Source: Marinoscillum sp040222955
Lineage (GTDB): Bacteria; Bacteroidota; Bacteroidia; Cytophagales; Cyclobacteriaceae
DNA: 64,000 nt
Reading direction: 5' to 3'
Assembly (NCBI RefSeq): GCF_040222955.1
Contig: NZ_JAVKCA010000007.1
Coordinates: forward strand, 620,001-684,000
Below are positions 12,501-18,735 of the stretch, piece after piece; the stretch's first letter is position 1, and every line of letters begins with the position of its first letter. Both the position numbers and the translations under genes were made by a program. The notes under the pieces were generated by a model, which saw only the letters and a list, made by a program, of their open reading frames with translations, made no database searches and was not told where the DNA came from.

Positions 12501-14158
12501 AACCCAAAGAAATCAGAAATATCATTGGACAGGAAATTACTCCAAAGACCAAGGTGTTCCAGCTTGGTCAAATTGCCGATACTGCTAGGAATGAAAGTAA
12601 GTTGATTGTCGTTGGCATATAAATATCTCAGCGAATCCAGGTTTCCAATGGATTCTGGAAGATCCGTGAGTTGATTGTCTGCCAAGCCCAATTCCCAGAG
12701 AAGTGATAAATTACCTATCTCCGTGGGAATCGAAGTAATTTGATTACTACCTAAGGCCAAGATTTTTAGCAAGGATAAGTTCCAAACAGAAGCAGGGAGA
12801 CTCTGAAGATTGTTTCCCCATAAATATAGGTACTCCAGATTTGTAAGGTTGCCCACACTTCCTGAAAGGGCACTAATCTGATGTCCTCCCAAATCCAAGC
12901 TATAAAGGTTCAGAAGCGTCCATAGGCTTGCGGGTAAATCTGTAATCCCGTCTGTGATAAAATTACCATAATCGTCATAGGTTCTATTCCAAAGCGAAAT
13001 ATTGCCAAGATCAGTGAGGTTACCTATACTACCAGGTACTGAGGTTATGAAATTACCCCCAAGGTCAAGGTTATCCAATCTGGTAAGGTTACCCACTTCT
13101 TCCGGTATGTCACCTGTGATCATGTTGTACCCCAGACTGAGATAGAACAAGGAATCCAAATCACCTATAGAAGTGGGTAAAATTCCCGACAAATTATTAT
13201 CATATAAGTTCAATCCTGTCACATACACCACTGTCTTAAAAGTGGAACTTGTATCGCCTACCTCTTCATATTCGTAACTACTCCAATCGACACCCACCCA
13301 GGTATTCACCGGGCCAGACAGCCAGTTGGAATTGTCATACCAAAAATCACCATTCATGGCGTAGTAAAAATCCACCAAAGCCAATGAATCGGAAGTAACC
13401 GTAGAGTCAGCCTGAAAGCCAATTCGCTCGGCTTGTCGTGAGTTCCGCACAGTAGCCCTTTGCCGGGACCTTTCTTTTGACTGCTGCTTCAATTCTTCTA
13501 TTCGCTCTTCTGGCGTGACCTCATAAGATTTAGAGCTGCCAGAAAGCGACTGGTACCATGAGTCATCTTTGGTATTGGTTGGTTTAATCTCAGCAGCTTT
13601 AGTATTTCGCACTGAGGTACGCTCATTGGCCGACCCAAAACCATTTTCAATCAGTCTTTTCTGATCCTCTATATTTTTCTGATGAATGGAAAGTTTGAGG
13701 GCTTTAAGGTCTGCATCTTCCAAAAATTCATCATTTACTTCCTCAAGGTCCTCTTCAGATCTCGGAGCCACACGCTCAAATGAAGGCTGGCCAACATCCT
13801 GCATGGGTCTTTGCTTTTTCTGGTTGAACTCCCTAATGAAACGTTCCAGTGCCAACTCCCGGTATTCAAGAGACTTACTGGCATTTTCACTGATCACTCT
13901 CTCCTCAATCTTCTGAGCAGAAGTCTTCTCCTGAGTATCAGGGGTAGGCTGGGCCACAGTAGGCTGAGCCACATTCGTGCCATTCACAGACGGTTTAGCC
14001 AGGTCAGTCCTGTGCTCCTTCGTCTTTTTGCTCAGCTCTTCCTGATAGGTGGAGATTTCAGCCTCAGTAGCTCTCCTGATTTCCTGGGCACCCAGTACAA
14101 AAACATTAACAAAAAGGGATAAAACTACAAACGATGCGGTGATTATTTTGGTCATCAT
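3515..14158 (-). CDS. Giant secreted LRR / Ig-like / FG-GAP / UnbV mosaic protein with type IX signal
   Basis: This 3547-residue protein starts with a signal peptide (ASFVVLSLFVNVFVLGAQ), then a charged region rich in Glu, Lys and Arg to about residue 250. Five leucine-rich-repeat modules follow, starting near residues 255, 915, 1366, 2586 and 2990. Each opens with a cap like DSLALVDFYYAMNGDFWYD or DSTALVALYNATAGANW, resembling the N-terminal cap of plant-type LRR proteins, and each is followed by an Ig-like domain (SNSTAGTYWCEIYND). Between modules 3 and 4 lie Fn3-like domains, FG-GAP repeats (ADFDGDGDDDLYVTNAFD, about 2130-2470) and an ASPIC/UnbV domain (about 2498-2575). A CNA-B-like domain lies near 3218-3290. 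The last ~85 residues are a type A type IX sorting domain (LYPNPTENILTADF, PTGVYFIVFTD). It is therefore predicted to be exported and anchored at or released from the cell surface, probably as an adhesin or binding protein. The ligand is unknown. Confidence 0.9.
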   Translation of the reverse strand: MMTKIITASFVVLSLFVNVFVLGAQEIRRATEAEISTYQEELSKKTKEHRTDLAKPSVNGTNVAQPTVAQPTPDTQEKTSAQKIEERVISENASKSLEYRELALERFIREFNQKKQRPMQDVGQPSFERVAPRSEEDLEEVNDEFLEDADLKALKLSIHQKNIEDQKRLIENGFGSANERTSVRNTKAAEIKPTNTKDDSWYQSLSGSSKSYEVTPEERIEELKQQSKERSRQRATVRNSRQAERIGFQADSTVTSDSLALVDFYYAMNGDFWYDNSNWLSGPVNTWVGVDWSSYEYEEVGDTSSTFKTVVYVTGLNLYDNNLSGILPTSIGDLDSLFYLSLGYNMITGDIPEEVGNLTRLDNLDLGGNFITSVPGSIGNLTDLGNISLWNRTYDDYGNFITDGITDLPASLWTLLNLYSLDLGGHQISALSGSVGNLTNLEYLYLWGNNLQSLPASVWNLSLLKILALGSNQITSIPTEIGNLSLLWELGLADNQLTDLPESIGNLDSLRYLYANDNQLTFIPSSIGNLTKLEHLGLWSNFLSNDISDFFGLSTLQSLVIYNNQLTGTLDGVSGLSNLYQLSIGSNQISGSIPAEIGSLTNLNYLWADNNQLSGSLPAELFELPAIIEIDLSSNQITGEFPVTTGTESLSYLRLAHNGITALSSGIGNFPNLNSLYIEFNEIAGNLPEELSADTALINFYAYRNQFTGTIPDSYSSLIHMSQIVLDDNLFDGVLPSAIGSWTELTIFSISRNGFVGAVPASMNNLMYMQELWIDNNQLTSLPDLSGLSSMYGFWGYNNYFEFDDFEPLMQTYASFNLEPQYTPEPTFEIVSEGTEVLIDATIGGSTNHYQWYFNGEWLDAGDTSVLVIPSLSNSTAGTYWCEIYNDSVTNQTGLHLYSGDRTYWISAPVTESDSLALVDIYKATRGRDWYNANNWLKAPVAMWEGVFLKDGRVTKLDLYDKNLQRGLPPSIGDLDALEWLSLYYNPGLRSIPGELYTLTNLHYLDLDITGIDKISPSIGLLTNLDTLWIGGNNYETKIPAELFSLTKLKTLEMAGAGFRGTIPDEIGSLTELEALWLSNMPKIRGDIPASMSSLSKLAYLNISGTPFTGGLENIAGVTSLTSLYLYNSPLALTTLPSSLSALTNLESLNMSGGDFSAGLPAVIWEFSQLKRLTLAYMQLTEVPTELSGVSLEYLNIGNNSITGGLPADMKVDQLKYIYFQNNDIDDISVLENAGLLETLIGYNNRLDFADLIPLIPYFENNQQFDVGYQQSLPVSSEYVQLSVGESLNLTVDISADSITYIDWYQNGSYVGSGSTFTIDSVTNPNSDGYYEAYLYHDVISPLVGLQLYNTPVDVQVVETVLAADSTALVSFYNAISNSSDQLYNWLEGPVETWYGVEAYGGRVQGLSLYGLEGTISGTGLGSLDALTFLQLYGGNLEGGIPVEIFSLPNLGFIDLGNNRLTGSIPSEIGNASQLGFIGFSGNFLSGSIPSEIGQIPNVYELFLDNNRLTGAVPESFNQVQWGALGLDRNHLTDLPSGLDTALMYAYHVNFEYNQFDYEDLARGSGNAVYSDYSYAPQESTREIYFTGDATVGGTVTLHAERQDPNDEFYWYRARKGDYEPFYDEFGYTGTDSTYTFTIDSEWDQTKYMAVVRNSGYKNGDYRFLSTQLVVDPFKKRFASSMSAIPIDISSLGSDLGGVGTPDTPPIMDGDGWEWWLYDSWWHNAIEPDLDTLKMYYTDSAIAINYVRLHSPGGELNVTTMTLYGAGGEKIEVPVYREIYGYENQLKFPKTSFAVNQIDFAVTNGSVDAIEIGDTGSDEIDPPVLSDFYTEIGRDYLYVEVINPGFADYIVLERGTDGVNFDVIDTIGYTGWYYDEVSPGTYHYRAKAGYTAFGAESGYSNVLKTGNCEPVIPLDKVWAGISTGLGDYEGITSTRDSVFIYESWSYGSFNVSDISAGWYDQFWGYHEELGFFREKCDNVVGYSQYGQIPEVNATYENDTLYLEWKDFGFNFHVISKFYVIGDAPENELYELYEPENVTAYLISSSSIGLTWDTSDGSNEFIVQRSEGDATNFVNVDTVINQQKYADVNTLDGRHYYYRVIAKAGNLISYPSEEANIIHKAALFEPVSNAVTEDITRTSYGGAWADFDGDGDDDLYVTNAFDLAANFLYENTGNGTFKKIIGTIATTEIGFTRSSSWGDYDNDGFTDLFVPFNGEGDRIYRNTGSKSFVKTNTAVATATLDYRSEAGAWVDLDNDGNLDLVTSAGFVFTNDGAGALTLSATLESQDGLLPELPILIWTVSNVDFDNDGDQDIYFTGDQQNMFFVNDGTGQLSYVENTISNDFVRGRGYTWADFNNDGFLDLMTGDRNVEALGLYLNDQNGDFEFLHITAISNDYDGNDNVRFGRGYTSGDMNNDGWQDLVWTIEDRAYILYNAGNLTFDLVDVDEQAFPETNLFSHISLADINGDGALDIFLPNQDFNGHNFIYVNNVKTNNWISVKLKGIESNRSGIGGRVRVKANNAWQVQAVTSQNGISSGNSLRTEFGVGTATVIDSIAVDWPSGLTTYALNVTPNKFMTMVEVPVASGPTVNEDDSTALVALYNATAGANWIKREGWLEGSPLAWEGANFDDNGRLVSLILNDNNLVGAIPTEITNLTSLEVLDLSGNQLTGKIPEALGNMTTLYNLSLNDNQLQGTIPASVGSLVNLQNLDLYNNNFLGELPATLGSLSELRQFEIHNNGFIGFVPETIGTLTNLQVLRLDNNDFEGPLPEGLGGMASLQVLYVNDNHFTESLPASLGGLSELLQLKVQNNEFSGDLPASLSALTGIQYIDISNNLFSGSLSPLAELDTIYYLNADKNRFTALPDFASNSADTIFVRNNSLDFEGFELNASLIQGGRLLVNPQDSLFARVDSLHNVGVGIEIFFEIGGASNTYTWKFNGEVLESSTGVDVFESSVLIASPDTPNEGEYILEITNESFPDVKLVTRPFNLKLSSLERDRRALLAFKDAVDQGAFKFNLTTWTGDLTSSWEGVTVEDNRVTALSLPAEIDTDLTDGDQSRILEGSVPASFADLSGLVTLDLKGNYLRSFQNISKWPSITSVDISNNRLAFKDIIPNLGLTSTATFNYVPQRRYDETVYDTIQAGENLQLGIQMSGTGLQYQWKFGAYIPGQPYNNDVANITGANSRVLQIESIDYSKMGTYRVEVTHPQVPDLTITSRNKNIMASTDIFGTVFADNSNTLLTDGQVIIYRRTPAGPFVAEDTTEVDATGLYGFSNVVLGDFIALARPVRSIFPNTIPTYYEQAELYRDATTIEVRERIEGVDIQMIFYQEPDVKETGADFVGELFTDIEDEGIVDEEGSRVNARRKVKRAACSMRRFVRSGRGIQEDIYELYAYVESDDEGRFNFEGVEEGKYLLNIEYPGVPMDPSSDIEFIVGGDKENQLFTLTAVITENGIEVEATEVLYSLKPYIKNVKLYPNPTENILTADFLVYRKLNDLKLEVVDVKGVKLWEQELNPKMGAQNTRVDLTTYPTGVYFIVFTDEAGTFRQQVKIGKK

Positions 14159-14313
14159 AGAATTGGCTTCTTGGGTAGAATTCTTAATAAAGTACTAAGT
14201 ACCTTAAAAATAATTATAATAACAACCCCCAAAACTGGGTATTATCAGGAACCAAAGCAGCTGAATGTCACTGAATTATCCTTGCAAGCAATGGATGGAT
14301 AAGTGCTTGGTGC

Positions 14314-16599
14314 TCAGAATGAGAGTGTTACCCCCATGGATAGTAAATCTCTTGAATTTCCTCCGACCATCACATCGAACGCGCCGTCCTCTGCATAGAA
14401 CTGATAGTTTTTGTGATAAAACCCAAAGTCCTGCTCTGACAGGTCAAAAGTAACTTTTCTGGTCTCTCCTGCGGATATCTCTATTTGCTGAAAATCCACC
14501 AGACGCCTGATCGGTTGTGTCACAGTAGCCACCATATCCCGAACATAAACCTGGACGGTCTCTGTACCAGCTACATTGGATGAATTGGTAACCTCTACAG
14601 TGATGGTTGCTCCTTTCTCCTTTGGGGTGATTGAAAAATTAGAATATTCAAAGGAGGAATAACTCAGTCCGAACCCAAACGGAAGCAACGCTTCTGTGGG
14701 CGCATCTGTATAGTGTGACCAAAACACAAGCCCATTGTCAAATTCATTGGTCACCGGACGGCCGGTATTCTTTCTGTCGTAGTGCAAGGGCTCCTGACCT
14801 ACATGGTACGGGAATGACACAGGAAGTTTCCCGGACGGGTTATAGTCACCAAAAATAACATCTGCTATGGCATTGCCAGCCTCAGACCCCGCAAACCATG
14901 CTTCAATGATCGCCGGAGCCTGGTCCATTACCTCAGGTATTGCCAGAGGCCTTCCATTCATCAATACCACAACCACGTTTTTGTTGACCTTCAAAATTTC
15001 CATCAGCAGTTGCTGCTGATTTCCCTTGAGGCCGATATCCGCCTGACTCCTTCCCTCTCCTGTTTGGTAACAGTCTTCACCCAATGCCATGATCACCACC
15101 TCCGAGGATTTAGCCAATCTGATTGCCTCAGGAAATCCATCTTCATTTCCAGGTTGAATGTCCAACTCATGAATAAAATCTCTCGTGCCCTTGGAAAGGA
15201 CGTACCCTTCTGCAAATGACACTTTTGATTGCGTGCTCAGCGCGCTTTGTACTCCTTCCAATAACGAAACGGCAGAGTTGGACACGGCCTGACCTCTCCA
15301 GTTTCCAAGTGGAATGTCTTTGCTGGCAGCCAGTTGCCCTATCACGGCGATGGATTTCACTTCTTTAGACAGAGGAAGAACATTGCCCTCATTTTTGAGT
15401 AAAACCATTGTTTTTTGTGCCACCTCCCTGGCACCCTTCAGGTTTTCCCTTGCCAGCAGGGTATTCTTCTCCCGCTCCTCATCACAGTACCTATAAGGAT
15501 CTTCGAATAAGCCCAGCTCATATTTCAACTTCAAAATACGCCTCACTGCATCATCGAGTGCCACTACATCCACCTTACCCTCTGTTATAAGTGCTTCCAG
15601 TTCGCGCTCGAATGCCCGAGATTCCATATCCATATCACTTCCGGCATTCATGGCCAGCTCTGCTGCGTGCTTATTATCACGGGCAAACCCGTGAGTGACC
15701 ATTTCTCCTATCGATCCCCAATCTGAAACCATGAACCCCTGAAAATCCCAGGCTCCTTTAAGAATATCGCGCTGGAGAAAAGTACTCCCTGTGGCCGGAA
15801 CTCCATTAATTTCGTTAAATGCATTCATAAATGTGGCTACACCTGCATCGGCTGCCGCCTTGAACGGAGGAAAAACCACATTGAACAACGTCTGATCAGA
15901 GATATCCACCGTATTGTAATCTCGCCCCGCTTCGGCAAAACCATAGGCTGCAAAGTGCTTGGCACAGGCCGCTATGGTAGCAGGATCCGCCAGGCTTTCC
16001 CCCTGATACCCCTGAACCCAAGCCCTGGCCATCACGGAGCTTAGGTACGGGTCTTCTCCCGCACTCTCCATGATACGTCCCCATCGACCGTCACGGCTCA
16101 CATCTATCATAGGTGAAAATGTCCAGTGTTGACCCGCTGAAGCAGCCTCCCGGGCAGCTATTTCTGCTCCCTGCCGCGCTGCAGACTCATTCCAACTGGC
16201 CGCTTGCGCCAGCGGAACGGGAAGCATGGTTTTGTACCCATGTATGACATCATATCCAAAGAGAAGTGGGATACCCAGGCGACTGTTTTCTACAGCCATT
16301 TTCTGGGCCTCTCTGGTAGCTTTTGCAGAAAGTACATTGATCATGGCTCCCACCATTCCATTTTTGATTTGCTCGGCCTTTTCCTGACTGCCATTGTCGG
16401 CGGGAACAGGGCCCGTAAACTCCCATGTGCCATTATACATATTGGTCTGACCGATTTTCTCGGTGAGTGTCATGAGCGACATGAGGCTATCCACCTTGTC
16501 GGAAATGGTCTGATCTGAAGGGGTATTTGTTTCCACAGAAGGTTGGCAACTCACGGAAATGATCGCCATAATGATCGCCAGGCTTAGGTATCTTATCAT
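14314..16599 (-). CDS. GH3 beta-glucosidase, lipoprotein
   Basis: The 761-residue protein is a family 3 glycoside hydrolase of the BglX type. It has a lipoprotein signal (LAIIMAIISVSC), the N-terminal TIM barrel with the nucleophile motif GFMVSDWGSIGEM, the second alpha/beta domain (TMVLLKNEGNVLPLSK, ALGEDCYQTGEGRSQADI) and a C-terminal Fn3-like domain (GTETVQVYVRDMVATVTQP). Its length matches the family. It is expected to cleave glucose from the ends of beta-glucan oligosaccharides in the periplasm or at the outer membrane. Only 5 bp separate it from the upstream GH16 gene, so the two are co-transcribed. Together with the two GH16 enzymes it completes glucan breakdown to glucose. Exact linkage preference cannot be read from sequence; beta-1,3 is inferred from the neighbours. 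Confidence 0.93.
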   Translation of the reverse strand: MIRYLSLAIIMAIISVSCQPSVETNTPSDQTISDKVDSLMSLMTLTEKIGQTNMYNGTWEFTGPVPADNGSQEKAEQIKNGMVGAMINVLSAKATREAQKMAVENSRLGIPLLFGYDVIHGYKTMLPVPLAQAASWNESAARQGAEIAAREAASAGQHWTFSPMIDVSRDGRWGRIMESAGEDPYLSSVMARAWVQGYQGESLADPATIAACAKHFAAYGFAEAGRDYNTVDISDQTLFNVVFPPFKAAADAGVATFMNAFNEINGVPATGSTFLQRDILKGAWDFQGFMVSDWGSIGEMVTHGFARDNKHAAELAMNAGSDMDMESRAFERELEALITEGKVDVVALDDAVRRILKLKYELGLFEDPYRYCDEEREKNTLLARENLKGAREVAQKTMVLLKNEGNVLPLSKEVKSIAVIGQLAASKDIPLGNWRGQAVSNSAVSLLEGVQSALSTQSKVSFAEGYVLSKGTRDFIHELDIQPGNEDGFPEAIRLAKSSEVVIMALGEDCYQTGEGRSQADIGLKGNQQQLLMEILKVNKNVVVVLMNGRPLAIPEVMDQAPAIIEAWFAGSEAGNAIADVIFGDYNPSGKLPVSFPYHVGQEPLHYDRKNTGRPVTNEFDNGLVFWSHYTDAPTEALLPFGFGLSYSSFEYSNFSITPKEKGATITVEVTNSSNVAGTETVQVYVRDMVATVTQPIRRLVDFQQIEISAGETRKVTFDLSEQDFGFYHKNYQFYAEDGAFDVMVGGNSRDLLSMGVTLSF

Positions 16600-16604
16600 G
16601 TTGT

Positions 16605-17438
16605 CTATTGGTAAATTTTTACAAAATCTATTTCAAGGGTTTGAGGCCAGATGCTGTCTTCCACACCATACTTTCCGCCCCAATTTCCACCCACTGCCAG
16701 GTTTAAAATCAGGTGAAAAGGCTGATCGAAAGGCCACCCTTCATAGCCTTCTTCCCCCTTTTGAATGGTATAATAAGGTTGTGAATCAATGGACCAGGTC
16801 ATGGACGTTTCGGTCCACTCCAAACTATAGTCATGAAAGGTTTCATGAGCATCAGGCAAGGCGATGCTGTCTACCTTTTGGGTACCGATGAGGTGGTTAT
16901 ATTTCTTGGAATGAATGGTGCCATAGATCACTCCCTGATTGTAGCCTACATGCTCCATGATGTCTATTTCGCCATCCAGGGGCCATTTCCTATCTCCTTC
17001 CATAGTTGGCAGCATCCATATGGCAGGCCAGGTGCCCCGGCCGTAAGGAACCTTTGCCCGAACCAGTATTTTTCCGTATCTCCAATCTCCTTTGCCTTTG
17101 GTGACGATCTTTGCACTTGAATAAGCGCTATTGCCCAGCGTATCCTTGACGGCCTGAATGATGAGCTTGCCGTCTTTGATTCTAAGGTTCTTCTCCCGAT
17201 CAGAATAATATTGGAGTTCGTTGTTACCAAAGCCACAAAAATCCGGACAGCCATCACCAATCATAGCGGTCCACTTCTCTTCATTTAAGACCGGATCGGT
17301 AAAATCATCCTCCCAAACCAATTTCATCACCTTCTCCTCAGGTTGATCCGAAAGGTTTCCGCTTTTCACTTGCGAACAACTGTACCATACTTGCGAGATA
17401 ACCAGCAACCCCAGAATGCTTTTCATTAAATTAATCAT
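16605..17438 (-). CDS. GH16 endo-beta-1,3-glucanase (laminarinase-like), lipoprotein
   Basis: A family 16 glycoside hydrolase with the catalytic motif GEIDIMEHVGY, in which the two Glu act as nucleophile and acid/base, and the substrate-cleft segment RGTWPAIWMLPTMEGDRKWP. The frame opens at 17537, but the start is placed at ATG 17438 (MINLMKSILGLLVISQVWYSCSQ). This gives a proper lipoprotein signal with Cys and leaves 17 bp after the previous gene's stop; ATG at 17426 is an alternative. The mature enzyme is a single GH16 domain without extra modules. It probably cuts beta-1,3- or mixed-linkage glucan at the cell surface or in the periplasm. It is the second of three hydrolase genes in a tight run after the terminator at 18686-18714. 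Confidence 0.92.
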   Translation of the reverse strand: MINLMKSILGLLVISQVWYSCSQVKSGNLSDQPEEKVMKLVWEDDFTDPVLNEEKWTAMIGDGCPDFCGFGNNELQYYSDREKNLRIKDGKLIIQAVKDTLGNSAYSSAKIVTKGKGDWRYGKILVRAKVPYGRGTWPAIWMLPTMEGDRKWPLDGEIDIMEHVGYNQGVIYGTIHSKKYNHLIGTQKVDSIALPDAHETFHDYSLEWTETSMTWSIDSQPYYTIQKGEEGYEGWPFDQPFHLILNLAVGGNWGGKYGVEDSIWPQTLEIDFVKIYQ

Positions 17439-17455
17439 TACGCTATGTTTAGTTT

Positions 17456-18655
17456 CTATTGTGTCTGAAAGACGCGAATGTAGTCTACAATCATATATTG
17501 GGGAAAAACGGTGCTCGAATTGGGACTCCCGGGCCAATTTCCTCCTACAGCCACATTGAATATGAGAAAGAAATCGTTTCTGAATTCAGAAAGGTCTGCC
17601 GGAGTAATGTCTATCACATGAAACTCTACGCCATCCAGCAGCCAGGTAATAGAATTTTCATTCCAGATAATAGAAAACACGTGATACTCATCTGCGAATA
17701 TTCCGGAACTCAACTTTTTACTGCCACCATAGTTAGCATACCCATTGGCACCACTCCAGTGAGCAGTTCCATGTGTGGTGTTATCACGATTGGTTCCACC
17801 AATCAACTCCATGATGTCAATTTCACCACATGCAGGCCAGCTAACCTGGTCGATATTAGCCCCCAGCATCCACAACGCAGGCCATATTCCCTGACCAAAT
17901 GGTAACACTGCTCTGATGTCTACACGCCCATATTTAAATTCCTGTTTGTCTTTCGTGATAATTCTTGAAGAGGTATAATGGTACCCTCCTTTGGATTCCT
18001 TTTTGGCTGTAATGACCAGGTTTCCGTCCACCATAGACGTATTCTCGTCGGTATAATATTCCAGTTCATTATTTCCCCAACCACTATGACCATTGCCTAT
18101 TTCGTAAGTCCAGTCAGCGGTATTGAGGGATTCCTGGTCAAACTCATCCTGCCAGACCAGGTTCCAACCCTCATAACTCTCTGGCGACATATATCCCTGA
18201 GTGGGGATCACCAGCTCGTTCGGAGGAGGCGTAGTGTCAAAATTTTTGATGACAATCGTCGCTGAACTGTCATTCATTACGGCATTTGCCGGATCAAAGA
18301 GTCGGATTAAGAAGGACTCATCTTCCTCCATTTTTTCATCACCCAGTATAGTGAGCGTAATGCTTTCACGTTTGGAACCAGCCTGGAAAATAAGCTGTCC
18401 GGTGATATGTTTAAAGTCTTGATTGGCCATAGCAGACCCCTCCACGGTTTCGTATGAAACAACGATTAGGTCGGCTGAAACCTCAGAAAGTGCAACATCC
18501 AGGGTGATGTTAAAATCTTCCTTTTTTTCGGAAATTTCCAGGTCATTGATAGAAATACCGGGCAATTGAGGTGAGGGCTCACCTTCTCCGGAATCACAAC
18601 CGAAAAGTGACAAAATGAGTATTGAGGGCAAGAAAAGTTTTATAAAAACCTGCAT
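17456..18655 (-). CDS. GH16 endo-beta-glucanase with N-terminal Calx-beta domain, lipoprotein
   Basis: The 399-residue protein has a lipoprotein signal (LPSILILSLFGCDSGEGEP), a Calx-beta-type domain at about 30-135 (ISINDLEISEKKEDFNITLD, KMEEDESFLIRLFDP) and a GH16 domain at about 155-399. The catalytic motif is CGEIDIMELIGG, preceded by GQGIWPALWMLGANIDQVSW. It is a paralogue of the next GH16 gene but carries the extra calcium-binding-type module, which may hold the enzyme away from the membrane or bind glycan. It is the first hydrolase gene after the PKD lipoprotein gene. The Glu-Asp-Ser linker after the lipid Cys is typical of surface-exported Bacteroidota lipoproteins, so surface display is likely. 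Confidence 0.92.
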   Translation of the reverse strand: MQVFIKLFLPSILILSLFGCDSGEGEPSPQLPGISINDLEISEKKEDFNITLDVALSEVSADLIVVSYETVEGSAMANQDFKHITGQLIFQAGSKRESITLTILGDEKMEEDESFLIRLFDPANAVMNDSSATIVIKNFDTTPPPNELVIPTQGYMSPESYEGWNLVWQDEFDQESLNTADWTYEIGNGHSGWGNNELEYYTDENTSMVDGNLVITAKKESKGGYHYTSSRIITKDKQEFKYGRVDIRAVLPFGQGIWPALWMLGANIDQVSWPACGEIDIMELIGGTNRDNTTHGTAHWSGANGYANYGGSKKLSSGIFADEYHVFSIIWNENSITWLLDGVEFHVIDITPADLSEFRNDFFLIFNVAVGGNWPGSPNSSTVFPQYMIVDYIRVFQTQ

Positions 18656-18685
18656 TTATTCTAATATCAATTGTAAAAGGTAAAA

Positions 18686-18714
18686 AAATCGGGTGTTTCA
18701 GAAACACCCGATTT
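18686..18714 (-). terminator. Intrinsic terminator inside the glucan utilisation locus
   Basis: A 13-bp stem (AATCGGGTGTTTC / GAAACACCCGATT) with a 1-3 nt loop is followed on the minus strand by seven T. It lies between the PKD lipoprotein gene and the first GH16 gene and probably lowers expression of the hydrolases relative to SusC/SusD. Confidence 0.88.
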
Positions 18715-18735
18715 GAAGTAAATATGAAGAAGTGA

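Noticed and set aside
17439..17537. Longer N-terminus for the second GH16 protein
   Set aside because: It would overlap the coding end of the upstream GH16 gene and push the lipoprotein signal to residue 34; ATG at 17438 gives a normal signal.
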